This document shows, piece by piece, positions 11,460 through 22,629 of a DNA stretch of 64,000 bases. Location: assembly GCA_941918925.1 (NCBI GenBank), contig OW799235.1, positions 18,546,701 to 18,610,700 on the forward strand, in the 5' to 3' direction. This DNA is from Phyto melanocephala. Its lineage: Eukaryota > Arthropoda > Insecta > Diptera > Rhinophoridae. Within the stretch, counting starts at the first letter, position 1. Each line of letters starts with the position of its first letter. The notes under the pieces are model-generated. The model did no database searches. It saw nothing but the letters and a program-made list of their open reading frames with translations, and was not told the DNA's origin. The position numbers and the translations under genes are program-made.

Positions 11460-12030
11460 GTTAAGCCTAGATTTTAGATTTCATATAATACGCCATTTTC
11501 TTTATTATTTCGGACGCCGCCTTTGATTTTGAATTTTTACATAGTTAACTGTATTCTACTAGTCAAGCCATATTGTCCATATTTGTCCCATATTGTTGGG
11601 GTAAAAATAATTCTCTCCGCTATTTCGTTTAGTATTTTGTACTGGTCGAGCGATTTTATTTAATACCTATATTGTGAGGGTTAAAGGGGCCAAAGACGTA
11701 TATTCGCCATTTAATCTAGGACGTCATCTTGGATTTTTTATTTTTTATTTTTTATTTTTTTTTTGATTTTAATACTCAAGCTCTTTCATTTGATATCAAT
11801 ATTGGCTGTCTTAGTTATATAAAATCAGAAAAATATCGACTTCCGTTTGTAAATTATTAGAAAAACACCGAAGCAGTTGAACTTTGGCACTTATATCTCA
11901 GTTGGTTTCAAACTTATTTGTTAGCTTTCCTAGCAATAATTTCTAAGATTGCGGCTTATAATCTGGTATCTTAGGCGTGATCAAAAATTATTAAGGACTT
12001 TGAAAAAATTTAATATAAAAGGTGATTCAA
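11460..12030. repeat. Dispersed repeat with CGCCATTTT modules
   Basis: Modules around CGCCATTTT, then a line such as GATTTTGAATTTTT, then TTTGATATCAATATTGG, recur in the same order at 22630-23480 and 42590-43190. The part after 11875 (ACTTATATCTCAGTTGGTTTCAAACTTATTTGTTAGC) is also matched near 23053. It is interrupted at about 12030 by a mariner fragment. No coding function is seen. Confidence 0.55.
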
Positions 12031-12285
12031 TTTTAAGGGCCGATGTTGATTTAGAATAAAACACAAATTATTTAGGAAATTGTTGTCATTTCTTTTTATT
12101 ATGATAATATTGGTATAGTTCAATTATGTATGGAATAAAATATCGGCAAAATGGCCGCCGCTCCGATGGTCCAAATTTTTGATGACGCTGAGGCATAATT
12201 GAGGTTCTATGCTGCTAATGTGCCGAATTATCTCATCCATTAGCTCTTGAATTGTTGCTGGCTTACTTGTCAGCCATAGGTTAAT
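12031..12285 (-). mobile_element. Mariner 3' end fragment (same family as 57366-57929)
   Basis: The terminus TTTTAAGGGCCGATGTTGAT and the following 3' region, including ATAATATTGGTATAGTTCAA, closely match the complement of the right end at 57930. Only the 3' untranslated part and the last transposase codons remain. The insertion splits a CGCCATTTT-type repeat. Confidence 0.75.
12124..12282 (-). pseudogene. Mariner transposase C-terminal fragment
   Basis: About 52 codons of the transposase tail survive: PMADKPATIQELMDEIIRHI, a helix with KNLDHR, then SGGHFADILFHT and a stop at 12124-12126. This helix and the GGH-x-(A/N)D(I/V)LFHT ending close many mariner transposases after the last catalytic residue. 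The catalytic triad and DNA-binding domain are absent. Relative to the copy at 57.8 kb, a few residues before SGGH are missing. It cannot be functional; it documents a second mariner lineage in the window. Confidence 0.75.
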
Positions 12286-12289
12286 TTAC

Positions 12290-13595
12290 AGAGACATTTG
12301 TTACTATTTGTGGGTACAATATGCCTCGTGGGATTTTCTAAAAAAATTTGGATAAATCGGTAGCTAGCCAACGAAGTTATAGGCAAAACATTTTTTTCAC
12401 ATATACATATATATATTTGAAATATATCATATTATTAAATCTTCTAATTAATTTTTGAACATACCAAAGACATTAGAATACAAGCTGTAGTCTCGAAAAT
12501 TATTGCCGAGAAAAAGTGACAAATCATTTTCAATCTTACGGAGGTATAAGCACAAAAAATGCTTCAAAAATTTACAAACGAAAACCGATTTTTTCAGCTT
12601 TTGGACAACAGAAAGGAACGACATGGATATCAAAAGTGAGGGCATGACTAAGAAAATATAAGACAATATAACAAATTTTAAAAATCATGACAACCACTAC
12701 TACAAAATGGCGTGGAATTAATCTATATATAGATCAAGTCTAGTAATTTGAAATTTACCCACTTTAATCAACCCCCTCAATACTGCTATCAATTGAAACG
12801 ACTTTGCCAGTTAACAATAAAAAATTAAAATTTGTTTGTCTGTGCGTATGTGGAAATCAAGTTGACAAAGCTGCCTGATAATTAATAGACTGGTATGTAG
12901 TATCAATATGTTAGATATATTTATAAGAAAATTGGTATAGAAAATCAACAAAATCGGCCTATAAAACGCAGTGATGTTGCAAAAATATTGCCTCTCTTTT
13001 ATCTCACAAAAAAAAATTTTTTTTATTCAAAAAATAAAATTTTTGTTACAGGTTTTTTATACCAGCGAATTCTTGTTCAAAACTTTTAACCATAAACTTT
13101 TATTAGTTAACACATACACTTTTAAAAGCAGTCCCACTGTAATTTGCTTGCCTAAATACTCCCTATTTATGAAGCGCACATGTAAACATATGAACATATA
13201 TGTATATGTGTGAAGTAATTTAATAATTTTGACATTTTATTGCTGTTAAAAAAAAGTTGTTTGATAAAAAAATTTATTACAAATATTTCGATACCAATAT
13301 CAGTTATGTTTTGTACTTAATTAATTGTAAAATAAAAAATCTAACAACGTTTAGCATAATAAATTTTTGATTTTTATTATTATAATAAAGTTATTAATTT
13401 TATCTTTAGATGCATATTTAAATATATGCCTACATAATTTAGTTCATCTTTAAATTAAGTGTGAATAAATAAAAAGGTAAATTATAATATCGACATAGAT
13501 ACCAGTTGAATAATTTTATACCTAAATATAAACTGCTTATTGGTAATACAGAAAAATTATTCGTATAGAAGTAAAACTCAAGAACGAACATAAAT
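12290..13595. other. AT-rich spacer with repeat remnants
   Basis: Fragments resembling the TTTGTCTGTGCGTATGTGGAA and AAAATCGGCCTATAAAA phrases of the dispersed repeats lie at 12835-12970. The 72- and 80-codon frames (12448-12666 minus, 12971-13213 plus) are not recognisable. Confidence 0.4.
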
Positions 13596-13599
13596 AAAA

Positions 13600-13712
13600 T
13601 GTGAACTTATATTTGGCATGATTAGAGACAGTGGCAAGCAAAAAAATGACCAAATAACGAAAAGTGAACATATATCTGGCATGATTGGAGACAGTCGCAA
13701 GCAAAACAAAAC
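13600..13712. repeat. Two-copy tandem repeat, 63-bp period
   Basis: GTGAACTTATATTTGGCATG at 13601 recurs as GTGAACATATATCTGGCATG at 13664, each followed by ATT(A/G)GAGACAGT(G/C)GCAAGC. The copies differ at a handful of positions over about 42 bases, with a 21-base non-conserved linker. It accounts for the repeated peptide in the minus frame 13537-13800. Confidence 0.75.
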
Positions 13713-14334
13713 CCATTAAGGTGTAATTAAGTCGATACAACTGTTTGGTTAGAAAAATAAAAGCTTGTCTGTGGATATAAGAGCAAGCAAAAAAATTCAT
13801 ATACTTACCAAGTTAGCAAAAGAAAGTCTGATCTTTTAAAGGTCAATTGTCCAATTTACAAGCCCATTGTAATGTTGTTTACAGCATTGTATGCTTGTCG
13901 TTAGTAATTCATTTAAAAAAAATCCTGTGATTTAATGCAGTCTTATTTCATACATTGTTTTAGATTTATTTATAATTTATGCAGAGATCCAAATTGAAAG
14001 AAATTTGGAATCAAGCGAACAAAAAAAGTATATTTTTCTCTGTCTCAAAAAATAATTATATTTTTGAACTCACGGATTTTTGCTGACTTTTTTGTAACTC
14101 TCCTAAAAAGATTTACTCTAAAAGTTTTTACTAATTGTATATTTTGAAATTTTGCAGAATCTAATAAACTTATCCATACCTGGTTTTTAATTTTTTAAAT
14201 TCTTTTATATTATTTTATTAATATTAAACAATTTAATAAACCTACCGCTGAAACAGCATTGGAGTTCACAAGTAAAAAAAGTTAAAAGTGTATTTCAATT
14301 AACAAAACAAAATTCAAGGGGGATTGTGAATAAT

Positions 14335-15300
14335 CATTATATATATCTTCTATATAAAATAAAATATCGTTCATTAGTAAACGCATAAGTTAAGAACGAC
14401 TCCATCAATTTCTATTTCTTTTGATATGTTGGAAAAATTGACCACGCCCTTTTTTATGCTCTCGTTTGCGTCCACTTTTTTAATTTATCATAAATTGGAG
14501 AACATGCTTGACTGATTTTTTTCTTAAAATGATTTATGAAACTCTAGTGTGGTTCTTACGGACCCTTTGTCTTGAAATTTTAAATAGGCGTGGCATATCC
14601 CATACCAAATCAACAGTTTTTTCCGAATATACAGACTACTGTAATACCTAAAGTCTTCAAAATTTGTGTGTAGTATAATAACGATTACTTGAAAAGTTCA
14701 GCTTAATATGAGCTCTAGAAGAACAATAGGCTTGGTACCGTTAACATATATTAAGTACATTTCAATAGCTATCTAGAAAACTGTAACATCTATATTCTTG
14801 AAGCTTTTATGTGCTTTACTTTTATCTCTTTTGTCTTATTTTACCAAAAATTCGATGCGATCGGAGCAGGGGAATTAATACCCCCTTTACAAAAAATCCA
14901 TTATATGGGATATAAAAGGAAATATTATATAAAAGTTATTATTGTATAAGAAATATTAAAAATTTGACAATTTATTCAAATAAAATAATAATAGGATCAA
15001 ATGTAAGGACGTGACACCTCCCATAAAAAGAATGTATATTTAATGGCATACTTATATAACTAGAATTTAAATAGGGTTTAAAATCTGTGTAATTAGCTGA
15101 CATATCAACTTACTCTATGTGCGTAAAATCGATAGGATCAGGCAAAGAGACGTAGTACTCCCCAAACCAAAAAAAGTTTATTTGATTTAAACTGTAAACT
15201 TTATTTGGTTTAAGTTTTGTACTAGCTAATTTGGAGAACAATTTCGCTATTAGAACCCATTGGGGTTTGGAAGGAGGGAGTGATACCCTGTTACAAATCA
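14335..15300. repeat. Remnants of dispersed repeats
   Basis: Between AT-rich segments lie ATATATCTTCTATATAAAA near 14340, CCACGCCCTTTTTTATGCTC near 14440, ATAGGCGTGGCATATCCC near 14586, GGAGCAGGGGAATTAATACC near 14864 and GTGACACCTCCCATA near 15009. These resemble pieces of the GGCGTGGC-type blocks seen at 560-3120 and 8760. Borders cannot be fixed by eye. Confidence 0.35.
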
Positions 15301-16120
15301 AATACCATTTATGACAGTTATTTTATATCTAATTTATGGTGGCACATAATCTTAAAATCTATCATCAAATATATACAATTCAAAAACTTTGTTGGGGCCA
15401 GCAAAGCAGTCCCCGTTCTGTTAGTAAAAAATAAATTTAAAAAGGTAATAATTTTGAAGAAAATATTTTAGTTTTCGATTAAATAGGTACTCAGTTTCTT
15501 TTAATAAATTGAACTCCTTTTAATTTTGATTAAAAATATTAAAACTCCAATTTTTTTGTACAAAGTTCGTTATGATTAAATTTTGTTAAAATATTTTATG
15601 CCTTAAAAATGTCTAAATTTTAGTTAAAATTTTTTAAAACATTTGAAATATTTAATACAATAAACTTAATAGTTGTGTTATTTATGCAATTTATGCAAAA
15701 GTTTTTAAACTTTTATATTATTATATCTAAAATTGGTATAAATTAATTAAAAAGATTAAATAAATTTTCAATAAAATATCTATTTTATTATATTGTAATG
15801 GTATTACAATACAACATGTTTTGTTTTGTTTCTCAGTGTTTTGAATTTTCAAGGTGGCAATAAAATCGTAAATAATAAGACTATGAACACATTTAGTGAG
15901 GTGTAATATAGAAATATGTTCGCGTAGGTGTTGCTTTTATAATTTAAGGCGCCTAGTGAACTTCAATAATCAGTTGTACATGAATATGTCAGAAGAGAAG
16001 ATTGTTGACATATTACTAAATAGTGTTACATAAAATTCACTTTATTTAATAATTTTTAAGCGATTTTATGTCAAAAAATTTATTAAATAAAGTTATTTCT
16101 TTGACAACTTGGTTTAAGAT
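15301..16120. other. AT-rich spacer; 3' flank of the minus-strand frame
   Basis: No gene seen. On the minus strand the segment 16060-16120 lies just downstream of the frame at 16126-16350 and contains ATTAAA- and AATAAA-like signals, with AATAAA repeated, so it could be its 3' untranslated region. Confidence 0.35.
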
Positions 16121-16125
16121 TTTAA

Positions 16126-16350
16126 TTAACACGTCATTGCTTGTGTAATTGATATTGTATAATCTAAAAAGGAATTCACATCATCTTTGTTATTCTTGGG
16201 AAAATGCAAAATCGCATACATTTCATGACTACCTTTATCGAAGAGGTGTTTAACCTTGCAGCCGCCTTTGTTTGGATTCTTAGGCCGCCAGCGAGTTATG
16301 CGTTTACCTTCATCGAAATCGGAAATGTTGTTTGTAGCATAAGCTCCAGG
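16126..16350 (-). CDS. Unrecognised protein-like open frame, possible terminal exon
   Basis: A 74-codon frame runs from an upstream stop at 16351-16353 to a stop at 16126-16128. It has no N-terminal ATG, so it would have to be an internal start, a terminal exon or a gene fragment. Its composition is unlike the AT-driven frames nearby: it contains GAYATNNISDFDEGKRITRW, then PKNPNKGGCKVKHLFDKGSH, then EMYAILHFPKNN, rich in Gly, Arg, Trp, Pro and Cys. Base composition is clearly more GC-rich than the flanks. AATAAA-type signals follow within about 60 bases. I do not recognise the family. A splice acceptor is not convincing: the only AG upstream lies in CTAACCTGGAG with no polypyrimidine tract. 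A decayed gene fragment or transposon exon is a fair alternative. Confidence 0.4.
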   Translation of the reverse strand, partial: PGAYATNNISDFDEGKRITRWRPKNPNKGGCKVKHLFDKGSHEMYAILHFPKNNKDDVNSFLDYTISITQAMTC

Positions 16351-16353
16351 TTA

Positions 16354-19140
16354 GAGGTGTGCAAATATTGATGTTAGTGCGAAATTATTTTACACATATG
16401 TAGTTGTTTTGATGCGTTTCAAAGCTATTTTGCACTTTCGCAAGACTAAAACCGGTGACGTGAATACCACTTATGCATTTTTTAATAAACTAAAAATGGT
16501 TGAATTTATTATTATAGTGCAAAAAAAAAAAAAAACTAATGTATTAAAAAAAAAATAAGAAGTTCGAAATAATAAAATATTAGCCTGTTATGTGTTTATA
16601 GTCTAGTTGTTAAGGCGACTTTACTCTCATTGTTTTGCTTTTTTATACCACACACAAAAAGCTTTTTTTGCAAAAACTATTTGTAGCAACAAAGTTCATT
16701 CAATACGTTTTTTGTTTATACTATGTACACGCGCCTTAATTGTCAATTTAGGATATTCTCGCAATTAAAGGCCTTTATTGAGCTGAATTTACCATACTAA
16801 AAAGTAATTATAAATTGCGAAATATTTACTTTATTGTTTCACTTATTGTCCAAGACTTGAAATGCAACTATTGAGGAGTATGCTCACTGAGAAGAATGTG
16901 GAATCCCGAATGTCAGACAAATAAATATCCAAAAAATAAAAAGTAAGAAAATGGCAGGCAAACAACCACAACGCATTTTTACAGCTGTCAAATGTTAATT
17001 TAATAAGATAAATTGAGTATGTGTGAACACTTATTTTAGTTGCTCAATCAAGATTAAATTGAAACAATTAAAAATATGTGTCTGAACAGGGTATAAAATA
17101 GTTAAGTTTGTTTAGTTCCGTATGTTTCGCGCAAGTGCTAGTAGCAACTTTAAACGCTTATAACCACTAAAGCCTAGTATTCTGTTTCAATTTGTGATAA
17201 ATGTTTTATTTATTAGTTATTTCACACGAAGATATTGACACATACAAATAGTTTTAAGATCGAGGAAACAAAAAAAATTTACCAACTTTTGCTTTGAATT
17301 TCTTACGAAATACTTATTGTTCATATTATTTGATACGAAATAAAATGTTGCTTGAATGATGCCAGAATTTGTTTCTATGGAGTTTGACAACAGTTCACAT
17401 GAAATATTGAACATAATATTAGGCTTAAGATGCAGAACCAATCTACACCTGGAAAATTCTATTTGATTTTTTTTTTATTAAAATCGATTATATAATTTGA
17501 GTGCAAACTGCTTAACAAAAGCTCGACTTGCCGATTAATGAATAAGATACTTTTTTTACAAAGACTATATGGACAGATAGATGGGCAAATATTGCTTATG
17601 CGACCTAGAATATATTAAAGACCGTGAACAATAATTTTGTGGCATTATAATTTGGCCATACAATCCAAAGAACCGTTTTAAATAAGGCTATTCACTTGAT
17701 AAAATCTGGTTGAGTAGAAAAAAACCGAAATTTGCCTAAATAAAAATGCTCCGTCAAGTACAAGTACTTGTGGAAGTAAATTGCTTAATGTGAAACCGCT
17801 CTAATATCCTTCTCACCAATAGTGTTGCAGGTTATAACACAACAGCGAAAAGTAAGAAAGGTGTAACTAAAAACAAAAATCAGTACCAAACACCTAATTT
17901 AAGAGAAAAAAACAAAATAATAATAAAACTAACTGAAAACGTCCATAAAACAACCAACTTTAGGTAAATGCCCTCAAGCTGACTTTAATGATGCTTAAAA
18001 GCAAAGGTTGCTTTTCAGACACACCAATTTCTTTTTTAACACTGCGCTGCTAAATTTAGCAATAAAAAAAGAACACGCTTTTTTTGTATAAAATTCATTT
18101 TAATTTTATTGTTGTTATTTTTTTATAAAAAAAAATAAATTCCACTTCTTTCTTGACTTTTTTGTTTGTTTTGATTGTGGACAAAAGTAAAATATGAAAG
18201 AGTAAAACAACAAGAAAGATACTTTTAATATAATAGTTAAGTCAGAATAATGTGTTTAAAGTAACTAATTTAAAGTGTACTTTAAACATAAATATCTATC
18301 TGCACGATAGACAAGAAGGGGTTGTAGATCAAACGTAAATAAAAATGATAGGAGGCTATCCGTAAGTGATAAGCTCTTTTTATAAAAGCACTATAGCTAA
18401 AAATTTTTAAAGATGTTATGGAAAATGCTCTAAAATAAGTCCATCATTGCGATGCTGAATACAGGGTTTTTTTTAAAACATTATTTTCCATATTTAGTGA
18501 AAAAAGTATATAAACGAAAAGTTATAAAATTTTTAAGCCTCATGATGAGTTTTGGCCCACCCTGCAAAATATAAGTCATAATGTTACACCACTTGTAATA
18601 CGTTACCTAAATACTTTTAATAAACTCTATACTTGAAGAATTTTTTGATTAAAATTTTATGTTTTCTATAAATTTCATAACATTAGAAAATTTAGCGAAA
18701 ATTTAAGTCTCCTTCACTTGATATTAATTTTCCTAAATTACCAACACGACATAGACAATAGAACACGCAAAACTCAATTTAACCTAATAAGAAAGGCGAT
18801 AAATGTATGCAAAAGAGAAAAAAAAGGTCGCTGGAATGATTAAAATCTTTCTTCCTAAAACTTTGGTTCAAGTAATTAATTGTTGTTTTGGTTGTTGTTA
18901 TTTTTTTTTTACATTTTTGTTTTGTTTAAAAAAGCGTACAACGAAATAAATAAATTACAAAGTGCAAATAGAAAAGTTCGTATAAAAAGTAACAAATAAT
19001 AACTATTAAGTCATGAAAAATAAAGAAAAATGTCTTTAACTTAAATATTTGCCTATTCTTAACCTATAACCGGTGTGCCACAACAAGAAAGTAATTTAAA
19101 AGGCATTTATAGCATTTCTTTAATGTAAACTCTTATATTA
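16354..19140. other. AT-rich spacer, no gene confirmed
   Basis: No coding frame I can support. The 74-codon minus frame 17217-17441 is not recognised; if 16126-16350 is a terminal exon, earlier exons would have to lie here or beyond, but I see none. The phrase GTGACGTGAATACCACTTATG near 16454 has relatives near 21377 and 37999. Confidence 0.4.
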
Positions 19141-19149
19141 TCTAGCTTC

Positions 19150-19500
19150 ACTCAAAAGTGAAAAAGGGTATATATAGGTTTGTCATTCCATGTGAAATTT
19201 CTAGAAGTTTAATTTTAGAAGTTTATGTTGATTGAGCCCTATCCGTCTGTCCGTGTGTATGTTGAAATCAACTTTTAGAAGCCCTCTGACATCGCCTAGA
19301 CCCGCGTGAGGAATTAAAATATCAGAAATATTCGGGAATAGATCGGTATTGAAAATCAGAAAAATCGGAACAAAAACAACTGAAATATGAGGAAAAATCC
19401 ACGACCACCTCGTTTTTTTACAACAACAACATACAACACATACATACAAACGTGATATACTGGTCAAGGTGCACGTGTCATCGAATCTCAGCTGAGCCAA
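19150..19500. repeat. Dispersed repeat, second copy of the 10.4-kb type
   Basis: It begins GGGTATATATAGGTTTGTCA at about 19166 and follows the 10410 copy phrase by phrase: CCGTCTGTCCGTGTGTATGT, AGCCCTCTGACATCGCCTAG, ATATCAGAAATATTCGGG and ATCGAATCTCAGCTGAG. The match stops at the LINE tail that begins at 19501, so the retrotransposon appears to have inserted into or beside this copy. Confidence 0.65.
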
Positions 19501-20960
19501 GGTTAGGTTAGGTTAGATCCAGCAGCCGCCTGAAGGCATAGCTCACTTGGGTCCTCCGAGGGTCCCGTTGTGATACCGTAGGCACCATCGCCCGTTCGTC
19601 TATGTCCTCTGGCCGTCGTTCCTTAGCCATCCTGTCCTGTTCACGGAGGTATGGATCTTTCCCAGATCAACTGCGGAAAGACAAGTTTTACTTACAAGTA
19701 TTCGTTGACCTAGAATCTGGCGTCTCAGGTCCCCGAATGAAGGACAATTGCAGAGAAGATGTTCAGTCGTCTCCTCCTCTTCCTCGTTATCGCAACTTCT
19801 GCAGAAGTCGTTGTAAGGGATATTCAGCCTTTTCGCATGTATACCTATAGGCCAGTGTCCGGTAATGACCGCTATGAGGTTCCTAAGGTGGATTCGGGGC
19901 ATATTCACTGCATATTGCGTCCTATGCACATCCATGTCAGGCCAGATCTTTCTGGTTTCCAAACAAGTGGGTTCTCTCACCCATCTTTCCTTGGCATCCA
20001 AATATAATTGATGCGAGATTAGCTGCTTACCCTTCGATAAGGGAATACCCAAAGCATAACTGGATTCAACCGAATCTAAGGTGGTACCGGCTTTTGCAAG
20101 TGCATCAGCTCTATTATTACCATGGAACCCACACAAGGGTAACCGTCGAATGTCTCGCTATCTCCTTAAGAGACACCCGGCATTCCAGGGCAATTTTCGA
20201 TGTGCTGTACACACTATCAAGGGACCTAATAGCCGCTTTGCTGTCAGTAAATATATAAATATCTTTGCCAGATATTTCATTATACTAAATCTGTTCCACG
20301 GCTGTCTTAATAGCCATTAATTCCGCCTGTATCGCGCTACAATAATCCGGTAGCCTAAGGGACAATTCCAAACCCAACTGGATCGAAAAGATACCACATC
20401 CAGTTCCAGCATGTGATTTCGATCCGTCAGTAAATATCTGGATGGCATTCTCCGGAGGTCGGAGGCCGTTGCCGTATTCAGATCTATCAGGTATATTCGT
20501 CACGAAACCCGGATCAAATGCTGGTTTAGGTACCTTGTAATCAATAGGAGAAGCAATATTGATCATACCCAAAATTCTTGCATGTGCATAATTCACATAC
20601 TTCCATGCCCTTGTGGCATTCAGCCTCAGTGCGGTGTCCGCAGCCATCTGCTTAGCCATGATGTCTGGTGGTAACCAGTTTAAAATAGTGAAAAGTGCCT
20701 TAGATGGTGTAGTCCTAAGAGCACCTGTTATCGCAATCTCAGCCATTCTCATAATACGTCCGAAACTGTCCTGGTGGATTCTCTTCTCCAGCGCCACCCA
20801 CAAGACTGCCGCTCCGTAATAAAGAATTGGTCTGACGACAGAATCGTACAGCCAGTTAATACCCCAATTAAGGCCAATTGCCCTCTTGCAGCAGTATAAT
20901 ACAGTTGCCGCCTTAGTGGTCCTGGATTTTGTGTTCAGGTTCCAGTTTAGTTTGCACTCT
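19501..20960 (-). mobile_element. 5'-truncated LINE with RNase H (I-superfamily type)
   Basis: On the minus strand the order is reverse transcriptase thumb, RNase H, C-terminal cysteine-histidine knuckle, short 3' untranslated region, and a tail of CTAAC repeats (seen on the plus strand as GGTTAGGTTAGGTTAG at 19501). The 3' region contains CACTTGGGTCCTCCGAGG on the plus strand, which is conserved in the older relative at 39.7 kb. The element starts abruptly at about 20959 inside the thumb, so about two thirds or more of a full element is missing. RNase H plus a terminal knuckle suggests the I/LOA group. Confidence 0.85.
19600..20959 (-). pseudogene. LINE polyprotein remnant: RT thumb, RNase H, zinc knuckle
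   Basis: The full protein would reverse transcribe element RNA and degrade the RNA strand. The frame starts near 20959 with LNWNLNTKSRTTKAATVL and SVVRPILYYGAAV (thumb). RNase H follows with all four acidic positions visible: Asp in IFTDGSKSHAGTG, Glu in QAELMAIKTAV, Asp in IYIFTDSKAAIRSL and Asp in HGNNRADALAKAG. The knuckle is CRSCDNEEEEETTEHLLCNC, a C-x2-C...H-x4-C pattern. The frame breaks after the AVEQI segment (near 20285) and again at WVP/HGN near 20130, so it is a pseudogene, but divergence is otherwise modest and it is one of the best-preserved coding remnants in the window. Confidence 0.9.
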
Positions 20961-22220
20961 TACATGTTTTGAATATATTTTAACACTCATTTAAAAGTTA
21001 ACAAATGATGTAAGAAAAACAGGTGACATCACCTAATTATTTTTACCAAAAATCAGATCTAAAATTCTAGGTGTTAGAATTTATGTCGACCAGTGCTATT
21101 ATTACTTATACATTTATAGTTAATTTTTCTTTTTAAAAAAATTATTAAAATATATAACGCTAATATATTAAATAGACATTCCGACACTCACACACAAAAC
21201 TATTAAATTTGAACAAGATGTATGTACGTACATTGATATATACAAACGACTATAATTATAAGTTATGATCACCCTGATCTTGAAAAAAAAAAATAGAAAT
21301 GTTTTTTTTTTTTTGTATTTTTATAAATGTACGAGTAAACGTAGCTAAGATGACGCCACAAATTTTTCAAATTCACGTGACGTGGGTGGTATTCAAAACA
21401 CATAATGGACAGACAAGAAAAAGCTTATGACTAGAAGCGATTTTGTATGTTTATAAAGTGACTTTGGAAAGAACATATGTGAGTTCATATAGAAAAAAAC
21501 ACACACACAAAATCTTCTAGTAATGAAAACAAAACAAACAATTAATAATTATTTCAAACAAAACATTTGTTTTTTTGTCTTACTTTATGGCGCTATTAAA
21601 ATAATAAAGATTTTGTTGTTTCGTATTTAGTCTGAAGTTCATTGATACTAGAGATATGTATGTGAACACATGATAAATACACTTTTGATATTGTTCAGAT
21701 TAATGAGGTTTAGTGCTACTAAATTCCATTATGGGCGTAAGTATGAACTCGGGGGATTTTCGCCAAATTCTTTCCATACACAGCACATTTGTACATACAC
21801 ACTCGTATACATATTGATATGTCATATTGGATAAAAAAAACAAATTTAAAATTTATCTATATTAATGAAGGGATGTTCTTTTTCTTATTTACAAATAACT
21901 AACTCACAAATACAGCAACTGCTTTATAGTGCCTATTTTAGGCTTTTAGTATTGTTAGCGATAAGATACAGTCATTAGCAGGTATATGCTAATATAAAGG
22001 TAGCCTGATTACATGTACATATGTATGTACATGTACCCTTTACCACGATCAATGAAACTTTAAATTATTTGTTCTAAATTGTAGTGCTAATAGATAAAAG
22101 TTAGTCATATATTTAATATATTTATGGCAACCTTAAGAAAAAAAATCTTACTGTGGTTCTATAGTGTATAGATGAAATTTGAAATTGTAAACAATAATAC
22201 AAAAAATCAAATTTTAATAA
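20961..22220. other. AT-rich spacer, no gene seen
   Basis: No recognisable gene. A near-palindrome TACATGTACATATGTATGTA occurs at about 22015. Homopolymer runs dominate. Confidence 0.45.
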
Positions 22221-22234
22221 AATGTGACCTTCTC

Positions 22235-22616
22235 CGAGAAAAGGGACCTAGAGTGTGAAAATGAAGTTTTGAGAAAAACGCATTTAAAGTTTCGTAACGC
22301 ATTATCACTGTGAACACACCTTCAGTTGGCAGATGCGATTTGGTATGGGTGCCGACTTCGGTGACGTCATGCCTATGTGACGTTTTTTTTCGCTTTTAGT
22401 ATGACAATACCTTTGCTATTGTTGCTGCTCTGTTTGTTCTGATCCCGATACTTGTTTCTTAAACCGCAACCAGTGACCGACGCAACACGTTTTTATGGAG
22501 TAAATAAATTTTTATCAGAAATCTAACTCATTTCATCTTATTCGTCACCCTTCTAGGTACCAGAATCCACTCTTAAGTTCAAACCCGTTTTTCGACACAC
22601 TAGGTCCCTTTTCTCG
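22235..22616. mobile_element. Inverted-repeat element with CGAGAAAAGGGACCTAG ends
   Basis: The left end CGAGAAAAGGGACCTAG at 22235 is matched by its exact complement CTAGGTCCCTTTTCTCG ending at 22616. Internal sequence is unusually GC-balanced for the window (for example GGGTGCCGACTTCGGTGACG near 22344) but has no recognisable protein. A partial second copy lies at 49010-49174. No clear target duplication can be assigned; the region outside the ends, TGTGACCTTCTC, is also shared with the second copy, so the true left border may be about 12 bases further out. Confidence 0.7.
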
Positions 22617-22629
22617 TAGATCTTATATT

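Noticed and set aside
19501..19516. GGTTAGGTTAGGTTAG as possible telomeric repeat
   Set aside because: Flies of this type lack TTAGG telomeres, and the units sit at the 3' end of a LINE, so they are its tail.
19602..20007. Two plus-strand frames of 82 codons
   Set aside because: They are shadows of the RNase H and knuckle coding sequence on the minus strand.
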